From: Pseudomarimonas sp964350895
GTDB taxonomy: Bacteria > Pseudomonadota > Gammaproteobacteria > Xanthomonadales > Xanthomonadaceae
Reading direction: 5' to 3'
Length of the DNA: 58,524 nucleotides
Assembly (NCBI GenBank): GCA_964350895.1
Contig: CAYGMG010000006.1
Location: 1-58,524, forward strand
The notes beneath the pieces are model-generated. The model saw nothing but the letters and a program-made list of their open reading frames with translations. It was not told the origin of the DNA and made no database searches. Made by a program: the position numbers and the translations under genes. Positions 1-7,562 of this stretch are shown piece after piece. Numbering within the stretch: the first letter of the stretch is position 1; every line of letters starts with the position of its first letter.

Positions 1-1053
1 GTAGGCCGGCTGCGACTGCGCCGAGCGCAGCAGGATGCGCGCACCCGGGGCGGCGCGCTGGATGATCGCCTCCCACTCCTCGCGCAGGGCATCGGGGTAG
101 TAGGTGCTCATCCAGTCCATGTGATCGAGCAGGACGAAGCGCGAGATGCTGCCGCCGTGCTGCTGCAGGAAGCCGGTGACGGTATCGGTGCGCCAGCGCA
201 GGCAATCGAGCAACCCGCTTTGCAGCGCGGCGTGGTTATGCGGCTTGAGATACTCCGGGCAGCACTCCGGGGTGTATCGGCCGGTGAAGTAGACCCGCCA
301 GAAATAGTTGTCGCGCAGCGGCAGCCGGCAGACCACGTATTCGATGGCTTCGCGGATGAAGCCAGCGACCTGGCCGCCGTGCTGCAGCTCGACCAGCTTG
401 CGCTGTGGATGCGGTACGCCGAGCAGGTTCATCACCAGCTGGCTGGAGAGCAGCCAGTTCACCGGCCGTGTCCACAGGCGTGGGCCGACTTCACGCTGGT
501 AGATCTCGCGCTGGGCCTCGACGTTGTCGGCCTCGAACATGCGCGCGAAGGCGTGGCGCAGCTTCGGCTGCAGGGCCAGGTAGCGACGAAAGCCCCAGGC
601 GGCGAGGCCGGACAAGCCGTGATAGTAGAAGCTGCCGCGACGCGAATCGAACCAGCCGATACGCTTGTCCCAGTACTGCTGCGAGAACGGATCCAGCGCC
701 GGGCGCAGGCGCTCCCGGTACAGCGCACGCGCCTGAGGATGCCGGCCCTCGCCGAACAGCTGCCAGACGTCCGAGTAAGGCAGCAGGCGCAGCGCGGCGA
801 CCTTCAGCGCCAGCAAGGCGTTCTGCCGCGGGTTGGCGTCCACCGCCCAGACACTGCGAGGTGCCTGCAGCGCGTAGTCGAGCGCGTTGCAGCCGGCGCT
901 AGTGATGACCAGCACGTCGTCCTCGGCGGACAGGCGCAGGATGTCGCGATCAACGGCCGGGTCTTCCCAACAGGCGTTGTAGACCAGCGAGCGGTGGGTG
1001 ACCAGCGAGAACAGTCGCTGGTCGAAACGGTCCATCCAGGTGGCGGCGGCCAT
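1..1053 (-). CDS. DUF3419 / BtaA-like SAM-dependent aminocarboxypropyltransferase, 3' part missing
   Basis: The reading frame starts at an ATG at 1053 and stays open for 351 codons to the window edge, so the C-terminus lies outside. The N-terminus (SLVYNACWEDPAVD, then VITSAGCNALDYAL and VWAVDANPRQNALLALK) matches the BtaA/DUF3419 family, where this segment forms the S-adenosylmethionine pocket. BtaA of Rhodobacter transfers a 3-amino-3-carboxypropyl group from SAM to diacylglycerol in betaine-lipid synthesis. Homologues occur in bacteria not known to make betaine lipids, so the substrate here is open. It lies 79 bp downstream of the ELM1-like gene on the same strand and may be cotranscribed. 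The family is fairly sure, the exact reaction is not. Confidence 0.78.
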   Translation of the reverse strand, partial: MAAATWMDRFDQRLFSLVTHRSLVYNACWEDPAVDRDILRLSAEDDVLVITSAGCNALDYALQAPRSVWAVDANPRQNALLALKVAALRLLPYSDVWQLFGEGRHPQARALYRERLRPALDPFSQQYWDKRIGWFDSRRGSFYYHGLSGLAAWGFRRYLALQPKLRHAFARMFEADNVEAQREIYQREVGPRLWTRPVNWLLSSQLVMNLLGVPHPQRKLVELQHGGQVAGFIREAIEYVVCRLPLRDNYFWRVYFTGRYTPECCPEYLKPHNHAALQSGLLDCLRWRTDTVTGFLQQHGGSISRFVLLDHMDWMSTYYPDALREEWEAIIQRAAPGARILLRSAQSQPAY

Positions 1054-1132
1054 GCGCGATCCAGCTATGAGATTCGGGCCACCGTAGGTGCCGCCGATGA
1101 CCGCGCGGTGACAGCTTGGCGTAGGCCGCGGC

Positions 1133-2110
1133 TCAGTCGCGCAGCAGCTGGCTACCGAGGCGCGCGATCACCTCGCGCGCCACCCGCGCGGTCTCGCGCA
1201 GGGGAATCTGCGGACCGTCCGGGAGCGGCTGGGCATCCAGCCATGCCGCCCGCCGCGCAGCGATCAAGGATGCTTGCAGGCCGGACTGCCGGCCCCGCTG
1301 GACCGGATCGGCAGCAAGCCGCACCACGGCTTCGGTGGCGCAGGCCTCGCTGAGCAGGTTGGCCGAGTCCGGGCTGACCAGCAGGGCGTCGGCCCAGGCC
1401 AGCGCGCCGGGATACGGATTCTCGCCGTCCTGCTCGCCGAGCCAGCGCAGCTCGAAGTCCTCGGTAGCCTCGAGCAACCGCGCGCGCAACGCCCGTGGGG
1501 TGCGCGACGAGCCGACCAGCAGCAGCGAGCCGCCGCGCGCCGCGCGCCAGCTGCGCAGACTGTCGATCCAGCTTCGCGCGTGCTCGATGCGCCAGTCGCT
1601 GTCAGCGGTCGGGCCGCCGAGCAGCAGCGCGTGACGCGGCCCGGGCAGGTCGCCGATCAGCGGAAAGTCCTCGCGCGCCGCGGCCAGCCATGGCGCATCG
1701 ACTGGATGCAGGCTGCCGCGGCAGGTCAGGGTGAACTCGTCCCGATAGACATCGTGCTCGGGCAGGACCAGCAGGTCCCAGGCATTGCGGCCCAGCCGCG
1801 GGTCGAGGATCTGCACGCAGCGGGTGCCCACACCGAGCCGCTGGCGTGCAATGCGTGTGGCCAAGGCCGCCTGTCGTCCGCAGCCGATCACCAGGGCCGG
1901 ACGGTCATGGTCCAGCCGGGCCCGCCAGCCGCGGTCGAAGCCCAGACCGGCATACGGCAGCCAGCGCGGCGCGGCGGCCCTCCACGGATTGCGCGGAGCA
2001 AGAACGTGGTGATCGGCACGCGCACCAAGCTCGGCGGCGACCATCGCCGCCAGCGCCTCGGCCTGGCGCTGGTTGCCGGCCCGGCCATCGCTGACCGCGA
2101 GGATCAGCAT
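1133..2110 (-). CDS. Mitochondrial fission ELM1 family protein (DUF1022-like)
   Basis: This 325-residue protein begins MLILAVSDGRAGNQRQAEAL, the typical start of the ELM1 family, where the SDGxxGNxxQ motif opens a glycosyltransferase-B-like fold. Later family blocks are visible: HALLLGGPTADSDW near the middle, LLLVGSSRTP, and LVSPDSANLLSEACAT near the C-terminus, which resembles a nucleotide-sugar-binding loop. The bacterial members have no proven reaction. An envelope glycosylation role is an inference from the fold and from the glycosyltransferase and O-antigen-ligase genes a few kb away. The ATG at 2110 is the only start that keeps the conserved N-terminus. The gene is divergent from the nitroreductase at 2272, leaving a 161-bp shared promoter region. 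Confidence 0.82.
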   Translation of the reverse strand: MLILAVSDGRAGNQRQAEALAAMVAAELGARADHHVLAPRNPWRAAAPRWLPYAGLGFDRGWRARLDHDRPALVIGCGRQAALATRIARQRLGVGTRCVQILDPRLGRNAWDLLVLPEHDVYRDEFTLTCRGSLHPVDAPWLAAAREDFPLIGDLPGPRHALLLGGPTADSDWRIEHARSWIDSLRSWRAARGGSLLLVGSSRTPRALRARLLEATEDFELRWLGEQDGENPYPGALAWADALLVSPDSANLLSEACATEAVVRLAADPVQRGRQSGLQASLIAARRAAWLDAQPLPDGPQIPLRETARVAREVIARLGSQLLRD

Positions 2111-2271
2111 CGAGGAGTCAGCATCGGCGGCGGATGCAACGCTGCGTTGCGGGCATGGGGATAGGTTCGCAGGCCATTGGCGGGGACACTGGCGGCCGAG
2201 TATTCCACAGCTGACGGCGCGGTAACGTCCTGCCGGCTAAGCTTGCCGCCTTTCACCACGAGGGAGCGACG

Positions 2272-2865
2272 ATGATTAACGACAGCGCAATGGACCAACT
2301 GTTCCACCAGGGACGCACCTTCCGCGGTTCGGCCAAGGCGTGGCAGGACAAGGCTATCCCCGAGGCCACCCTGCACAAGCTGTGGGAGCTGACCGCCCTG
2401 CCGCCGACCAGCGCCAACTGCTCGCCGGGCCGCATCCTGTTCGTGCAGGGCAAGGAGGCCAAGGAGAAGCTGCGCGGGGCGCTCGACGAGGGCAATGTGG
2501 CTTCGGTCATGGCCGCGCCGGTGACCGCCGTGCTCGCCCACGACATGCTGTTCCACGACAAGCTGCCCTATCTGTTCCCGCATGCCGATGCGCGCAGCTG
2601 GTTTGCCGGCAACGATGCCAAGATCAAGGAAACCGCCTTCCGCAACGGCACCCTGCAGGGCGCCTATCTGATCCTCGCCGCGCGCGCGCTTGGTCTGGAT
2701 TGCGGACCGATGTCCGGCTTCGACAATGCCAAGGTCGACGAGTTGTTCTTCGGCGGCACGCAGTGGAAGTCGAACTTCATCATCAATCTCGGCTACGGCA
2801 ACCGCGACACCCTGCACCCGCGCGCGCCGCGACTGTCCTTTGACGAGGCCTGCAGGATCCTCTGA
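2272..2865 (+). CDS. Malonic semialdehyde reductase, RutE/HadB-type nitroreductase
   Basis: A 197-residue FMN-dependent nitroreductase-fold protein. The order of motifs fits the RutE/YdfG-partner subgroup: LFHQGRTFRGSAKAW at the N-terminus, LPPTSANCSPGRILFV (flavin-contacting Ser/Asn stretch), and ALGLDCGPMSGFD plus IINLGYGNRD toward the C-terminus. RutE reduces malonic semialdehyde to 3-hydroxypropionate during pyrimidine breakdown. No other rut gene is present, so a general reactive-aldehyde or quinone reductase is equally possible. The start is the ATG at 2272, preceded by an AGGGAGCGACG stretch that gives a good ribosome-binding site. The yceI gene follows after 33 bp and may be in the same transcript. 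Confidence 0.85.
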   Translation: MINDSAMDQLFHQGRTFRGSAKAWQDKAIPEATLHKLWELTALPPTSANCSPGRILFVQGKEAKEKLRGALDEGNVASVMAAPVTAVLAHDMLFHDKLPYLFPHADARSWFAGNDAKIKETAFRNGTLQGAYLILAARALGLDCGPMSGFDNAKVDELFFGGTQWKSNFIINLGYGNRDTLHPRAPRLSFDEACRIL

Positions 2866-2898
2866 TCCACTCGTTCCACCCACCCAAGGAACCCGCCC

Positions 2899-3474
2899 AT
2901 GATCCGCAAGACCCTGCTTGCCTCCCTGCTGCTGGCCGGCGCTGCCAGCCCGGCGCTGGCCGAGACCTACGTCATCGACCCCAGCCACACCCAGGTGCGC
3001 TTTGGCTACAGCCACTTCGGCCTGTCCGACATCGTTGGCATCTTCTCCGGGATCACCGGCGAGATCGTCTACGACCCGGCCAAGCCGGAAGCCAGCTCGG
3101 TCAAGGCCACCATTCCGATTGCCGATGTGCACACCGGCGTTGCCAAGATGGACGACCACCTGCGCGCCGATGATTTCTTTGACGTCGCCAGCTTCCCCAC
3201 CGCGAGCTTTACCAGCAGCAAGGTCGAGGCCGCCGGCGAGGGCAAGCTCAAGGTCACCGGCGAGCTCAAGGTCCGCGACATCAGCCGCGAGGTGGTGCTC
3301 GACGTCAGTCTGAATGCCATGAAGGCGCACCCGATGACCCAGCGCGCCTCGATCGGATTCAATGCCAGCACCGACCTCAAGCGCACCGAGCTGGGCGTCG
3401 GCAAGTACGCGCCGAACGTCAGCGACGAGGTCAGCATCGAGATCACCGTCGAGGCCAGCGTGCCCAAGGCCTGA
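2899..3474 (+). CDS. YceI family periplasmic lipid-binding protein
   Basis: A 191-residue secreted protein with a Sec signal peptide of about 21 residues ending ALA, followed by the YceI signature ETYVIDPSHTQVRFGYSHFGLS. The lipocalin-like barrel of this family binds polyisoprenoids or amide lipids in the periplasm. Other family landmarks are VPKMDxHLRxxDFFD (here VAKMDDHLRADDFFDVASFP) and GELKVRDISREVVLDV. The length is normal. It lies 33 bp behind the nitroreductase gene and is followed by a strong GC hairpin. A second YceI paralogue in this window (45076-45669) is more divergent. Confidence 0.93.
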   Translation: MIRKTLLASLLLAGAASPALAETYVIDPSHTQVRFGYSHFGLSDIVGIFSGITGEIVYDPAKPEASSVKATIPIADVHTGVAKMDDHLRADDFFDVASFPTASFTSSKVEAAGEGKLKVTGELKVRDISREVVLDVSLNAMKAHPMTQRASIGFNASTDLKRTELGVGKYAPNVSDEVSIEITVEASVPKA

Positions 3475-3482
3475 GCCTTGTG

Positions 3483-3511
3483 CCGGCCGGGCGGCGCTGC
3501 CGTCCGGCCGG
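3483..3511 (+). terminator. GC-rich hairpin after yceI
   Basis: A 12-bp stem (3483-3494 pairing with 3500-3511, one G-U) with a 5-nt loop begins 8 nt after the yceI stop codon. There is no U-tract, so it may be a weak or Rho-assisted terminator, or simply an mRNA 3'-end stabiliser. Confidence 0.4.
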
Positions 3512-3559
3512 GCCCTGCGCTACACTTCGCGCCCTGTACCGCTGCAGATTGCGCCGACC

Positions 3560-3748
3560 ATGGCCACATCCCCCCGCCCGGCCAATGCCGAGCAACGCTA
3601 CGAGGTCCGCCGCGCCGACCTCCCGCTCTCCTGCCCGATGCCGGACATGGCCCTGTGGAACTCGCATCCCAAGGTCTACCTGCCGATCGAGGCCAGCGGC
3701 GAGGCCACCTGCCCCTACTGCGGCGCGCGTTACGTGCTGAAAGACTGA
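3560..3748 (+). CDS. Small zinc-finger protein, zf-CHCC type
   Basis: This 62-residue protein carries the CHCC zinc-finger pattern C25-x10-H36-x14-C51-x2-C54 (LSCPMPD...SHPKVYLPIE...CPYCGARYVLKD). The same finger is found at the C-terminus of the mitochondrial complex I subunit NDUFS6 and in small bacterial proteins of unknown role. The ATG at 3560 is chosen because the family is short and the longer upstream frame runs through the yceI 3' end and hairpin. The glycosyltransferase gene starts 6 nt after this stop, so the two are almost certainly cotranscribed. Confidence 0.85.
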   Translation: MATSPRPANAEQRYEVRRADLPLSCPMPDMALWNSHPKVYLPIEASGEATCPYCGARYVLKD

Positions 3749-3753
3749 TCCGC

Positions 3754-4890
3754 GTGAGCGGATCGCTGCGCGTTGTGCAGCTGCTCCCGGCGCTGGAGTC
3801 TGGTGGCGTCGAGCGTTCGACCCTTGAGATAGCCGAAGCGCTGGTCGATGCCGGCCACCACAGCGTAGTCGCCTCGGCTGGTGGTCGCCTGGTGCAGCCG
3901 CTGCTGGATACCGGCAGCACGCATATCGATCTCGACCTGGGTCGCAAATCGCCCTGGACCCTGCGCCACATCGTCAGCCTGCGCCGGCTGTTCGAGCAGC
4001 TCGAACCGGACATCGTGCACGCCCGATCGCGCCTGCCGGCCTGGGTTTGCTGGTGGGCGCTGGCCGGCATGCGCAGTCGTCGCCCGCACTTCGTCACCAC
4101 CGTGCACGGGCTGAACTCGCCCGGCCACTACAGCAGCATCATGACCCGCGGCGAGCGGGTGATCTGCGTGTCGGAAACCGTGCGCGACTACGTGCTGCGC
4201 CACTACCCCGGCGTGCCGGCGCGCAAGCTGCAGACCATTTCCCGCGGCATCGACCCCGACCATTTTGCGCATGGCTACGTGCCGGACGAGGACTGGAGGC
4301 AGGCATTTGCCGAACAGTTTCCGCAGCTTGCCGGCGGCATCCTGCTGACCCTGCCCGGCCGCGGCACCCGGCTCAAGGGCCATGCCGACGCGATCGCCCT
4401 GCTTGCCCGCCTGCGCGCGGCCGGCCTCGATGTCCGCCTGCTCCTGCTTGGCGCCGCCGAGGAGGACCGCGAGCACTATCTCGAAGAGCTGTGGACCGAG
4501 GCGCAGCGACTTGGCGTAGCCGACGTTCTCGCGATCAGCGCGCCGCGCCATGACGTGCGCGAGGTGCTGGCGCACTCGGCCCTGGTCCTGCAGCTGTCGA
4601 CCAAGCCGGAAGCCTTCGGACGCACCGTGCTCGAAGCGCTGAGCCTGGGTCGACCGGTGCTCGGCTACGACCACGGCGGCGTCGGCGAGCAGCTGCATGA
4701 GTGGTTTGCCAACGGCGCGGTGCCGCTGGGCGACGCCACCCGGCTGGCCGTGCGCGCCATCGAGCTGTTGCGCTTTCCGCCGCGCCTTGCGCCGATCAAG
4801 GGGCCGACCCGCGAGGTCATGCAGGCGCAGACCCTCGCCCTGTACCGCGAGGTCGCCGCCAGCGCCCTGGTCGAGGCCGGACATGGCTGA
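3754..4890 (+). CDS. Glycosyltransferase, GT4-like (GT-B fold)
   Basis: A 378-residue GT-B glycosyltransferase. The N-terminal half has VVQLLPALESGGVERSTLEI (the usual GG-ER acceptor-side loop) and TTVHGLNSPGHYS. The C-terminal half has LPGRGTRLKGHADAIALLA, and an E-x7-E nucleotide-sugar motif, E286 to E294, in KPEAFGRTVLEALSLGRPV followed by GYDHGGVGE. The start is the GTG at 3754, five bases after the zinc-finger stop, because the open frame upstream overlaps other genes. Its stop overlaps the O-antigen ligase start by 8 bp. The pairing with a ligase suggests it adds a sugar to lipopolysaccharide core or O-chain, which is inference. Confidence 0.88.
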   Translation: MSGSLRVVQLLPALESGGVERSTLEIAEALVDAGHHSVVASAGGRLVQPLLDTGSTHIDLDLGRKSPWTLRHIVSLRRLFEQLEPDIVHARSRLPAWVCWWALAGMRSRRPHFVTTVHGLNSPGHYSSIMTRGERVICVSETVRDYVLRHYPGVPARKLQTISRGIDPDHFAHGYVPDEDWRQAFAEQFPQLAGGILLTLPGRGTRLKGHADAIALLARLRAAGLDVRLLLLGAAEEDREHYLEELWTEAQRLGVADVLAISAPRHDVREVLAHSALVLQLSTKPEAFGRTVLEALSLGRPVLGYDHGGVGEQLHEWFANGAVPLGDATRLAVRAIELLRFPPRLAPIKGPTREVMQAQTLALYREVAASALVEAGHG

Positions 4891-6115
4891 GCGCATTGCC
4901 GCCGGCCTGTTCATCGCCTGCTTCGTCCTGCTGCCCTTTGGCCGCCTGGTCGAGCTGCCGATGCTGCTCGCCGCCCTGCTTGGACTCGGCATGCTGGGCC
5001 GCGCGCCGCGCCCGTGGCGACGCTGGGAGCTGAACCTTGCCAGCCTGCTGTTCGCCGGCTACTGGTTGCCCGAGCTGTTCTCGGCCCTTGATGCGGTCGA
5101 TCCACAGCGCAGCTGGGGCGAAGTCGCCCTCGACCTGCGCTACCTGCCGATGCTCTGGTACTTCGCCGATCGTTTGCGCGACGATTCGGTCCAGCGTTTG
5201 GTACAACGCGGGCTTGCCGTCATCGTCGGGCTCTGGCTGCTCGACGCCCTGGTCCAATTGGCAACCGGCTGGTCGCTCGGCGGCGCGCCCAGCCCGGACC
5301 GGCTGAGCGGGATCTTCGGCGCCGACCATCTCAAGCTGGGCGCCATGGCCGCCGTGCTCGGCGCCTTCCTGCTCAACGCTGCCTTTGAGCGAGGCCGCGC
5401 GGTGACCGTGCTGTCTGCCCTGGCCCTGCTCTGCGTGGTCCTGCTCTCCGGCACCCGCGCGGCCTGGATCATGCTGGCCGTGGTCGTGCTCGGCCTCGGC
5501 CTTGCCCGCTTCGGCGCCCGCCGCGCCCTGCTCGGCCTGCTGCTGGCCGGCGCCGTCGGCAGCGCGCTGGGTGTACTCGCCTACCAGACATCCGAGCGCT
5601 TCGCCGCGCGCATCGATCGTAGTGCTGCACTGCTCAACGGCGATCGTCAGGGTCTTGATCACGCGTTGGCCTTCCGCCTGCCGATCTGGGAGTCCGCCGC
5701 CAGCATGGTCGCAGCGCACCCGATCAATGGCGTCGGCGTGCGTGGCTTCCGCGTTGCCTATGCCGATCACGCCGCCGCCGACGACCGCTGGATCGGCTTC
5801 GACGGCGAGCACGGCGCCGCCCACGCCCATAACATCCTGCTTGAGCTGCTAAGCGAAACCGGGATCATCGGCCTGTTCGGCTGGCTGCTCGCCATCGCCG
5901 CCGGCTGCCGCGCCTGGTACTGGGCCAGCCCCGAACGCCGCGCCCTGGCCCTCGCCCCCGCCGTCGCCCTGCTCGCCATCCTGTTCCCGCTCAACACCCA
6001 CTACGCCGTCTACTCCAGCGTCTGGGGCGGCCTGTTGCTGCTGCTGGCCGCTTTGTACGCGGCAGCGATCATGCCGGCCAGCCGCACGCATCGTCAGACC
6101 AAGCCGCGCCCCTGA
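4883..6115 (+). CDS. O-antigen ligase family (WaaL/Wzy-like) polytopic membrane protein
   Basis: A 410-residue membrane protein with roughly ten to eleven hydrophobic helices and a large periplasmic loop between about residues 245 and 315. In that loop are RLPIWESAASMVAAHPINGVG and HAHNILLELLSETGIIGLFGW, which match the Wzy_C/WaaL signature including the conserved HxHNxxLE histidines. WaaL transfers the finished O-polysaccharide from undecaprenyl diphosphate to lipid A-core. Wzy polymerases and other ligases share the fold, so ligase versus polymerase is not settled by sequence reading. The ATG at 4883 overlaps the glycosyltransferase end by 8 bp, which indicates translational coupling. Confidence 0.87.
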   Translation: MAERIAAGLFIACFVLLPFGRLVELPMLLAALLGLGMLGRAPRPWRRWELNLASLLFAGYWLPELFSALDAVDPQRSWGEVALDLRYLPMLWYFADRLRDDSVQRLVQRGLAVIVGLWLLDALVQLATGWSLGGAPSPDRLSGIFGADHLKLGAMAAVLGAFLLNAAFERGRAVTVLSALALLCVVLLSGTRAAWIMLAVVVLGLGLARFGARRALLGLLLAGAVGSALGVLAYQTSERFAARIDRSAALLNGDRQGLDHALAFRLPIWESAASMVAAHPINGVGVRGFRVAYADHAAADDRWIGFDGEHGAAHAHNILLELLSETGIIGLFGWLLAIAAGCRAWYWASPERRALALAPAVALLAILFPLNTHYAVYSSVWGGLLLLLAALYAAAIMPASRTHRQTKPRP

Positions 6116-6433
6116 CACCCTGGCGCCGCCAAGTCACAACAAGACCGCAGCAATGGCATCCGCACTCGACAAGCCTCGATCGCCGATCGCGCTTTGCGAG
6201 CAGATGACTCGCCTTGCCGTGCCAACGGCGCAAACCCCATCGCGCCGACCCTTCAGCTTTGCGCAGTTGATTCGTGCATGCTGCGGCGGGAGACGTCCTT
6301 CTTTGCATCAGGATTGACGAGTTCACGCTCAGCCCTGAGCCGCGGAATGCTGAGCCGCGAGTGGGCCTGACCGGCAGGGTGCGGGTAGGAGTGAGGGTTG
6401 TGGACTGCCAAGTTTGGGCGTGAACCGGACATT

Positions 6434-6464
6434 CATAGGGTGCGCCTTGGGCGCACCGGGCGTA
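6434..6464 (+). repeat. 31-bp hairpin repeat, copy 1
   Basis: This stretch contains the hairpin GGTGCGCC-ttg-GGCGCACC. The same 31 bases occur as an exact reverse complement at 56785-56815, and the similarity continues about 10 bp beyond with one mismatch. Both copies lie about 40-60 bp from a copy of the long palindromic repeat, so this may be an outer piece of a composite element. Confidence 0.8.
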
Positions 6465-6501
6465 CCGCCCGAACGCCCGTATCGAACGTTGGGCCGCCCA
6501 T

Positions 6502-6608
6502 CTGTTGTGGGAGCGGATCGTATCCGCGACCGCGGAGCCTCAGTCTGGCCGCAGTCAGTGGCAAGCCTGTAGCGCTGCGGTCGCGGATACGATCCGCTCC
6601 CACAACAG
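6502..6608. repeat. Long intergenic palindrome, copy A (REP-like)
   Basis: A perfect 32-bp inverted repeat: arm 6502-6533 pairs with 6577-6608 around a 43-nt loop. The arm core is TGTGGGAGCGGATCGTATCC followed by GCGACCGC. Related copies lie at 31234, 31568, 32994 and 56874. Copy A is the most perfect. It occupies the 609-bp gap between the ligase gene and the small membrane-protein gene. Apart from this element and the 31-bp hairpin I see nothing convincing in that gap. Confidence 0.93.
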
Positions 6609-6724
6609 CTCGCTGACCGGCACCGCGAACGTCCGGTTTGCGCCCGCACCTCGCATTGGAGAAGAGCCACTCCGGGTCGATCTGTTCCGGTCAAGCGCAT
6701 GCCGCTTCCGTCGTCTGCCGCCAA

Positions 6725-7051
6725 TCAGAGTTCGATGCGGTCAGGCTTCGGCAGCGGGTAGGCGTCGGCGCTGCGTACTGGGCCCTTCATGATCTTGACC
6801 ACGATGCAGCCGATGGCCACGGTCATCAGCATCGACCAGTAGAAGACCACCGCGCCGATGAGGGTGAACCAGGCCAGCAGCTGTGGCTTGCTGGCGATCA
6901 CGCCGGCAGCGTCGGGGCCGAGCGCCCAGATCAGGCCAGCGAGGAGGGACGGAAGCAGGCTGCCCAGCGCCAGGGCCAGGGGCCAGCGGCGGAGCAGGGC
7001 GGTTTCCAGTCCGGGCGCATGGTCGGGATGCGGCAATGGCGCGATCTGCAT
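6725..7051 (-). CDS. Small two-helix membrane protein, function unknown
   Basis: A 108-residue protein with two predicted membrane segments, about residues 22-45 (RWPLALALGSLLPSLLAGLI) and 58-88 (AWFTLIGAVVFYWSMLMTVA onward), a short cytoplasmic-looking N-terminus, and a polar tail ending PKPDRIEL. A GGAG ribosome-binding site sits 7 nt upstream of the ATG at 7051, which supports it as a real gene. I do not recognise the family. It stands alone between two repeat-filled gaps. Confidence 0.68.
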   Translation of the reverse strand: MQIAPLPHPDHAPGLETALLRRWPLALALGSLLPSLLAGLIWALGPDAAGVIASKPQLLAWFTLIGAVVFYWSMLMTVAIGCIVVKIMKGPVRSADAYPLPKPDRIEL

Positions 7052-7349
7052 GGCGTGACTCCAAAGGATGTCGGTAACAGCCTAGTGCCCTGGGGCGGAA
7101 CATCCGGTCAACACGCTGTCCGGCATGCAACGCCCTATCCAGGGAGCCGCTGAAGCAATCGTGCCATGCCTACAAAAGAAAGCAGACATAGCTGTGTGGC
7201 TCCTGAAAAGGCTGGATTCCCACCTTCGCGCACTGTTGTCCGGGGAAGTAACCGCCCATTGCGAGGCCGGCCGCGTGGTTAGCCGTTTTCAGCCGAATCA
7301 GAAGCAGAAAGGACTCGCCTTCGGCCGGCAACGCATGCGAATGCACCGA

Positions 7350-7442
7350 CGTCATCCCCGCGCAGGCGGGGATCCAGCTCTTCGCAGCGATATCAACGGC
7401 TTGAAGAGCAGAAGCTGGACCCCCGCCTACGCGGGGGTGACG
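7350..7442. repeat. Intergenic inverted repeat of the CCCGCG-x-AGGCGGG type
   Basis: Two arms, about 7350-7382 and 7404-7442, form an imperfect palindrome with the cores CCCCGCGCAGGCGGGG and CCCCCGCCTACGCGGGGGTG. This short repeat is widespread in proteobacterial intergenic DNA; read through, it yields the familiar artefact peptides SWIPACAGMT and PRVGGGP. It lies in the 511-bp gap between the small membrane-protein gene and the serine hydrolase stop. I see no gene in the rest of that gap. Confidence 0.9.
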
Positions 7443-7562
7443 AGGTTGGGAGCCTTTCGAGGTTGCCCGGACAGCAGCGCGCTTTCGCGGCAATGACCAC
7501 TCACGAACAGGCTACTCAGTGACTCCCTTGATCACGCAAGTGCGCTCGTCGGCACCGGCCGG

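Noticed and set aside
6069..6326. An 85-residue open frame on the minus strand after the ligase gene.
   Set aside because: It overlaps the ligase 3' end, has no ribosome-binding site and a composition unlike neighbouring genes.
7170..7493. A 107-residue open frame on the minus strand.
   Set aside because: It runs through the intergenic inverted repeat and gives the known artefact peptides PRVGGGP and SWIPACAGMT; no ribosome-binding site.
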